Source of the DNA: Chloroflexota bacterium
GTDB lineage: Bacteria; Chloroflexota; Dehalococcoidia; GIF9; UBA5629
Length of the DNA: 5,039 nt
Assembly: GCA_026389655.1 (NCBI GenBank)
Contig: JAPLHL010000032.1
Location: 1 to 5,039, forward strand
Direction: 5' to 3'
Shown: piece after piece, positions 4,192 to 5,039 of the stretch
How positions within the stretch are numbered: position 1 is the stretch's first letter
Layout: every line of letters starts with the position of its first letter
Notes under the pieces: model-generated
What the model saw: only the letters and a program-made list of their open reading frames with translations
Database searches by the model: none
Told to the model about the DNA's origin: nothing
Position numbers and translations under genes: made by a program

Positions 4192-5039
4192 TTGGATTTC
4201 AATATTATGGTTGCGGGTGAGGCGGGGCAGGGAGTCCAGACAGTTGGCATAATTCTGGCACGGGCGTTTGCCCGATCGGGCTGCCATGTATTCGCTGATC
4301 AGGACTACGAATCCCGGATAAGGGGCGGCCACAATTTTTTCAGGATCAGAGTCAAAGACTCGCAAGCAGTGGCCATCTCTGAGCCTTTAGATATTCTTAT
4401 CGCTCTGAACAGGGAAAGCCTGTCTATGCATTGCAATGAGCTTACAAAAACCGGCATCGCTATTTCAGACGAATTTAGAGATCCCGATCTTTCCCGTCAA
4501 TATAAAATCATACCTATCCCCCTAAGTGACCTTGCTGAAGAAAAAGCCGGCGATAGACGCACATTCAATTCAGTCGCTACCGGTGCAGCAATGGGACTGG
4601 TCGGATTCAATTTTGATCTCCTGTCATCAGTAATCAAAGACTACTTCGCAAAGGACCTGGCGGAAAATAACACAAAAGCAGCACGGGCCGGCTATGAGTA
4701 TGTACAACAACAGGCTATTGCCAGTTTAACGACCGATCTCGCCACAGTGACAAAAAGCAGCAGGATGTTAATCAATGGCAATGAAGCTGTTGCGATGGGA
4801 GCACTGGCGGCTGGATGCAAATTTCTCGCTGCTTACCCTATGACACCTTCAACCCCTATTATTGAATTTATGGCCGCATATGAAGCGGATTTCAACACCG
4901 TAGTTTTGCAGCCTGAAGATGAAATTGCCGCTATTCATATGGCAATTGGCGCATCGTATACAGGAGTCAGAGCAATGACCGTAACCTCCGGCGGCGGTTT
5001 CTCACTTATGACAGAAGGACTCGGTTTGTCAGGCATGAC
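4192..5039 (+). CDS. 2-oxoacid:ferredoxin oxidoreductase, fused gamma-alpha subunit (KorA/VorB type), 3'-truncated by window edge
   Basis: First 282 residues of the subunit of a TPP-dependent 2-oxoacid:ferredoxin oxidoreductase in which the gamma domain precedes the alpha domain. The gamma domain (about 1-185) shows GEAGQGVQT (9-17) and ADQDYESRIRGGHNFFR, both typical of the family. The alpha (pyrimidine-binding) domain begins near residue 195 with NGNEAVAMGALAAGC, then AAYPMTPST (213-221), QPEDEIAAIHMAIGASY and TSGGGFSLMTEGL. The frame stays open to the window end; full members have about 550-600 residues, with the TPP-binding beta subunit normally encoded next. The enzyme oxidises a 2-oxoacid plus CoA to acyl-CoA, CO2 and reduced ferredoxin, or runs in reverse for CO2 fixation. 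The substrate (2-oxoglutarate, branched-chain or other) cannot be told from this part. It starts at TTG 4192, supported by the SD at 4183-4187 and the typical N-terminus DFNIMVAGEAGQG. It lies 32 bp after the membrane protein gene, with no terminator between them. Confidence 0.92.
   Translation, partial: MDFNIMVAGEAGQGVQTVGIILARAFARSGCHVFADQDYESRIRGGHNFFRIRVKDSQAVAISEPLDILIALNRESLSMHCNELTKTGIAISDEFRDPDLSRQYKIIPIPLSDLAEEKAGDRRTFNSVATGAAMGLVGFNFDLLSSVIKDYFAKDLAENNTKAARAGYEYVQQQAIASLTTDLATVTKSSRMLINGNEAVAMGALAAGCKFLAAYPMTPSTPIIEFMAAYEADFNTVVLQPEDEIAAIHMAIGASYTGVRAMTVTSGGGFSLMTEGLGLSGM

Noticed and set aside
4141..4365. 74-codon minus-strand frame opposite the start of the 2-oxoacid oxidoreductase gene
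   Set aside because: The plus strand carries the conserved GEAGQG and RIRGGHNFFR segments here; the minus frame is a shadow.

Overview
The window carries a compact, plus-strand set of oxygen- and iron-stress genes from an anaerobe, followed by a molybdopterin/membrane gene pair and the start of a 2-oxoacid:ferredoxin oxidoreductase gene. A flavodiiron protein, a superoxide reductase and a ferredoxin-linked 2-oxoacid oxidoreductase together indicate an anaerobic lifestyle. Strong GGAGG Shine-Dalgarno sites and a sigma70-like promoter candidate favour a bacterium. The style of the proteins recalls Chloroflexota (Dehalococcoidia) or related anaerobes, but this is recall rather than a search, and a methanogenic archaeon is not excluded. 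No transposon, tRNA, rRNA or CRISPR array is visible.

Layout. (1) 2-1166: the 3' part of a flavodiiron protein gene (O2 or NO reduction), then after 19 bp a rubredoxin-like/superoxide reductase fusion. A hairpin terminator candidate follows at 1176-1208. (2) 1271-3306: a four-gene unit with short gaps (58, 21 and 19 bp): a small YHS metal-binding protein, a tandem two-domain ferritin-like protein, an Fe/Mn-family superoxide dismutase and a Rieske [2Fe-2S] ferredoxin. It is preceded by a sigma70-like promoter candidate whose spacer contains a perfect 12-bp palindrome. (3) 3307-3415: a 109-bp gap holding a small reading frame that looks like a signal-peptide remnant. (4) 3416-4159: a sulfite-oxidase-fold molybdopterin protein that seems to lack its N-terminal export region, and a two-helix membrane protein with two histidines 14 residues apart. 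(5) 4192 to the end: the fused gamma-alpha subunit of a 2-oxoacid:ferredoxin oxidoreductase, starting at TTG and cut by the window edge.

How the genes may work together (inference): the flavodiiron protein removes O2, and superoxide is handled both by reduction (superoxide reductase) and by dismutation (superoxide dismutase). The ferritin-like and YHS proteins would sequester or sense metal and so limit Fenton chemistry. The rubredoxin-like domain and the Rieske protein can supply electrons. Reduced ferredoxin made by the downstream oxidoreductase could be the ultimate donor. The most unusual items are the rubrerythrin-type rubredoxin fused to superoxide reductase, the duplicated ferritin-like protein with both diiron sites apparently intact, the pairing of superoxide reductase and dismutase, the changed first active-site helix of the dismutase, and the disrupted start of the molybdopterin gene.
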